DNA of 5,684 nt from Halococcaceae archaeon (lineage in GTDB: Archaea; Halobacteriota; Halobacteria; Halobacteriales; Halalkalicoccaceae), in assembly GCA_007128515.1 (NCBI GenBank), contig SKXI01000260.1, forward strand, positions 1 through 5,684. Direction: 5' to 3'. Position numbers and translations under genes: made by a program. Below, piece after piece: positions 4,535-5,684 of the stretch; positions within the stretch are counted from its first letter, which is position 1; every line of letters begins with the position of its first letter. The notes under the pieces were generated by a model. The model saw nothing but the letters and a program-made list of their open reading frames with translations. It was not told the origin of the DNA and ran no database searches.

Positions 4535-5443
4535 ATGACCACGCCGACGGAGATACGCGCCTGTCTCGTGGACGCCTTCACGGACGAGCCGCTCTCGGGC
4601 AACGTCGCGGGTGTGGTACCCGACGCGACGGAGCTCTCCGACGAAGAGTGCCGGGCGGTCGCCCGCGAACTGAACGCGAGCGAGACCGCGTTCGTGACCG
4701 AAAGCGACGGGGCCGACCGCCGGATCCGGTACTTCACCCCGACCACCGAAGTCGACCTCTGCGGGCATGCGACGATTGCGGCCCACGCGCTGCTCGCGGC
4801 CGACGGGACGATCGACCCCGGAGACCACACCCTGGAGACGAACGTCGGCGTCCTCGACGTCGTGGTCGAGGAGGACGGGGTGGTCTGGATGACCCAGGGC
4901 GAACCGACGGTGGAGGAGGTCGACCTCGATCCCGAAACGGTCGCGAGCGCGCTCGGGATCGACCCCGGGTCGATCGAGACGCTCCTCTCGGACCTCCCGC
5001 TCGCCCGTGCCTCGACCGGCCTCCCCTTTCTCGTCGTCCCGGTGGACTTCCTGGAGGAACTCGGCGCGGCCGATCCGGAGCTCGACGAGGTCGAACGGCT
5101 CTGCGACTCGGTCGACGCCGTGGGCCTCTATGCCTTCACGCTCGACACGCTTGAGGCCGAGTCGACGCTGCACGGCCGCGCGTTCGTCCCGTCGCTGGGG
5201 ATCCCGGAGGACCCCGTCACCGGGACGGCGAGCGGTGCCGTGGGAGGGTACCTCGCTCACGTCGGCGCCTTCTCCGAGATGCCCGAGGAGCTACGGTTCG
5301 AACAGGGACACTTCGTCGACCGACCGGGGAACGTACGCGTCAGAGTCGACGGGAAGGTGCGTGTGGGTGGACGCGCAGTCCTCGCGCTCGACGGCACGCT
5401 CTCGGTTCCCGAACCCGAAGGGGACAGCATCATCGAAGCCTGA
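4535..5443 (+). CDS. PhzF-family isomerase-like protein
   Basis: The gene encodes 302 residues, the usual length for the PhzF/YddE family. The fold is a tandem of two diaminopimelate-epimerase-like halves, and phenazine-pathway PhzF isomerises trans-2,3-dihydro-3-hydroxyanthranilate. Signatures seen are VDAFTDEPLSGNVAGVV (12-28), the SETAFV motif with the expected catalytic Glu at E50, YFTPTTEVDLCGHAT (67-80) in half one, and FVPSLGIPEDPVTGTASGAV (217-236) with the conserved Asp D226 in half two. It ends with a GQ/H-type strand, EQGHFVDRPGNVRV. No phenazine genes are nearby, so the substrate is unknown and the name should stay at family level. ATG 4535 fits the family, which normally begins about ten residues before the V-D-A-F motif. 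An in-frame GTG at 4478 would add 19 residues. There is no good SD, and the only strong TATA box is about 235 bases upstream. Confidence 0.92.
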   Translation: MTTPTEIRACLVDAFTDEPLSGNVAGVVPDATELSDEECRAVARELNASETAFVTESDGADRRIRYFTPTTEVDLCGHATIAAHALLAADGTIDPGDHTLETNVGVLDVVVEEDGVVWMTQGEPTVEEVDLDPETVASALGIDPGSIETLLSDLPLARASTGLPFLVVPVDFLEELGAADPELDEVERLCDSVDAVGLYAFTLDTLEAESTLHGRAFVPSLGIPEDPVTGTASGAVGGYLAHVGAFSEMPEELRFEQGHFVDRPGNVRVRVDGKVRVGGRAVLALDGTLSVPEPEGDSIIEA

Positions 5444-5519
5444 CCCACCGTATCCTCCCCCTAACCGAGACGACGTGGCCGGATCCGTTAATGCGGTGAT
5501 CGACGGACGATATCGGACG

Positions 5520-5684
5520 CTATCTTTGCTGAAGAAGTCGGAACGCGATATCACGGCCGTGCTCGCGGCCGAGGTGGATCCAGAACCGGGCGAGGTGTTC
5601 GAGATGGTTTGCGGCCGACAGGTCTCCCGCAACGAGCGGTTCGAATCCCAGGTCGTCGGCGAGGGACGCGACCGTTTCCAGGGC
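5520..5684 (-). CDS. F420-dependent NADP oxidoreductase family protein, C-terminal fragment (partial)
   Basis: The last 54 codons and the TAG stop are inside the window; the rest lies beyond the right edge. The peptide contains ETVASLADDLGFEPLVAG, then DLSAANHLEHLARFWIHL and GRDIAFRLLQQR. This pattern (a LADDLGF helix, an AG-x-L-x-A-A-x-x-L-E segment, and a WIHL followed by AFRLL) is characteristic of the C-terminal end of NADP oxidoreductase coenzyme F420-dependent / NADPH-dependent F420 reductase-type proteins in archaea. The Rossmann domain with the nucleotide-binding glycines would be in the missing part, so cofactor use cannot be checked. It converges on the PhzF gene with 76 bases between the stop codons, so the two are not co-transcribed. 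Confidence 0.75.
   Translation of the reverse strand, partial: ALETVASLADDLGFEPLVAGDLSAANHLEHLARFWIHLGREHGRDIAFRLLQQR

Noticed and set aside
4341..4538. A 65-residue plus-strand ORF overlapping the PhzF start by ATGA
   Set aside because: The ATGA overlap looks like translational coupling, but the peptide is low-complexity Arg/Ser/Pro-rich and has a GTG start with no SD. It resembles a chance frame in GC-rich DNA.
4325..5260. Long minus-strand ORF opposite the PhzF gene
   Set aside because: It is an antisense shadow of a strongly supported PhzF coding sequence; the translation is Arg/Gly/Val-rich without recognisable motifs.
5639..5651. tRNA T-arm-like GGTTCGAATCCC (archaeal B-box-like)
   Set aside because: No acceptor, D-arm or anticodon stem can be placed around it. 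On the minus strand it encodes the conserved Gly-Phe-Glu-Pro of the F420-type oxidoreductase.

Overview
The window is high-GC DNA from a haloarchaeon (class Halobacteria). The evidence is strongly acidic, Asp/Glu-rich proteins, TATA-type promoter elements about 30 bases upstream of ATG starts with little or no 5' leader, and archaeal or haloarchaeal families: a BAT/HTH_10 regulator, a HalOD1 domain, a haloarchaeal Lrp/AsnC protein and an F420-dependent NADP oxidoreductase. No rRNA, tRNA, CRISPR array, transposase or phage gene was seen. It reads as chromosomal housekeeping and regulatory DNA rather than a mobile region.

Layout, left to right. (1) A truncated minus-strand gene start (1-62), probably a phosphoribosyltransferase, is divergent from a DUF547-family gene (165-869). 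(2) Thirty-nine bases later comes a seven-helix membrane protein of the haloarchaeal DUF7544 type (909-1940). (3) A BAT-type HTH_10 regulator (2031-2714) follows with its own TATA element. (4) A 287-base gap (2715-3001) between convergent genes holds a perfect 32-base tandem duplication, each copy carrying the palindrome TCACGACGTGA. (5) On the minus strand lie a stand-alone HalOD1 protein (3002-3253) with a clear TATA box and, upstream of it, an Lrp/AsnC regulator (3421-3894) whose stop codon sits inside a terminator-like hairpin. (6) A 640-base divergent gap (3895-4534) shows no credible protein. It contains an AT-rich promoter island and, before the next gene, a run of inverted repeats that could fold as a roughly 200-base leader RNA. 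(7) A complete PhzF-family isomerase-like gene (4535-5443) converges on the 3' end of an F420-dependent NADP oxidoreductase family gene (5520-5684, minus, cut by the window edge).

How the genes work together is mostly unresolved. Three regulatory proteins (BAT/HTH_10, HalOD1, Lrp/AsnC) sit side by side with no obvious shared operon. The two enzymes at the right end are convergent, so they are not co-transcribed. No multi-gene defence or biosynthetic system is evident. The least explained parts are the palindrome-bearing tandem duplication and the structured, apparently non-coding region upstream of the PhzF gene.
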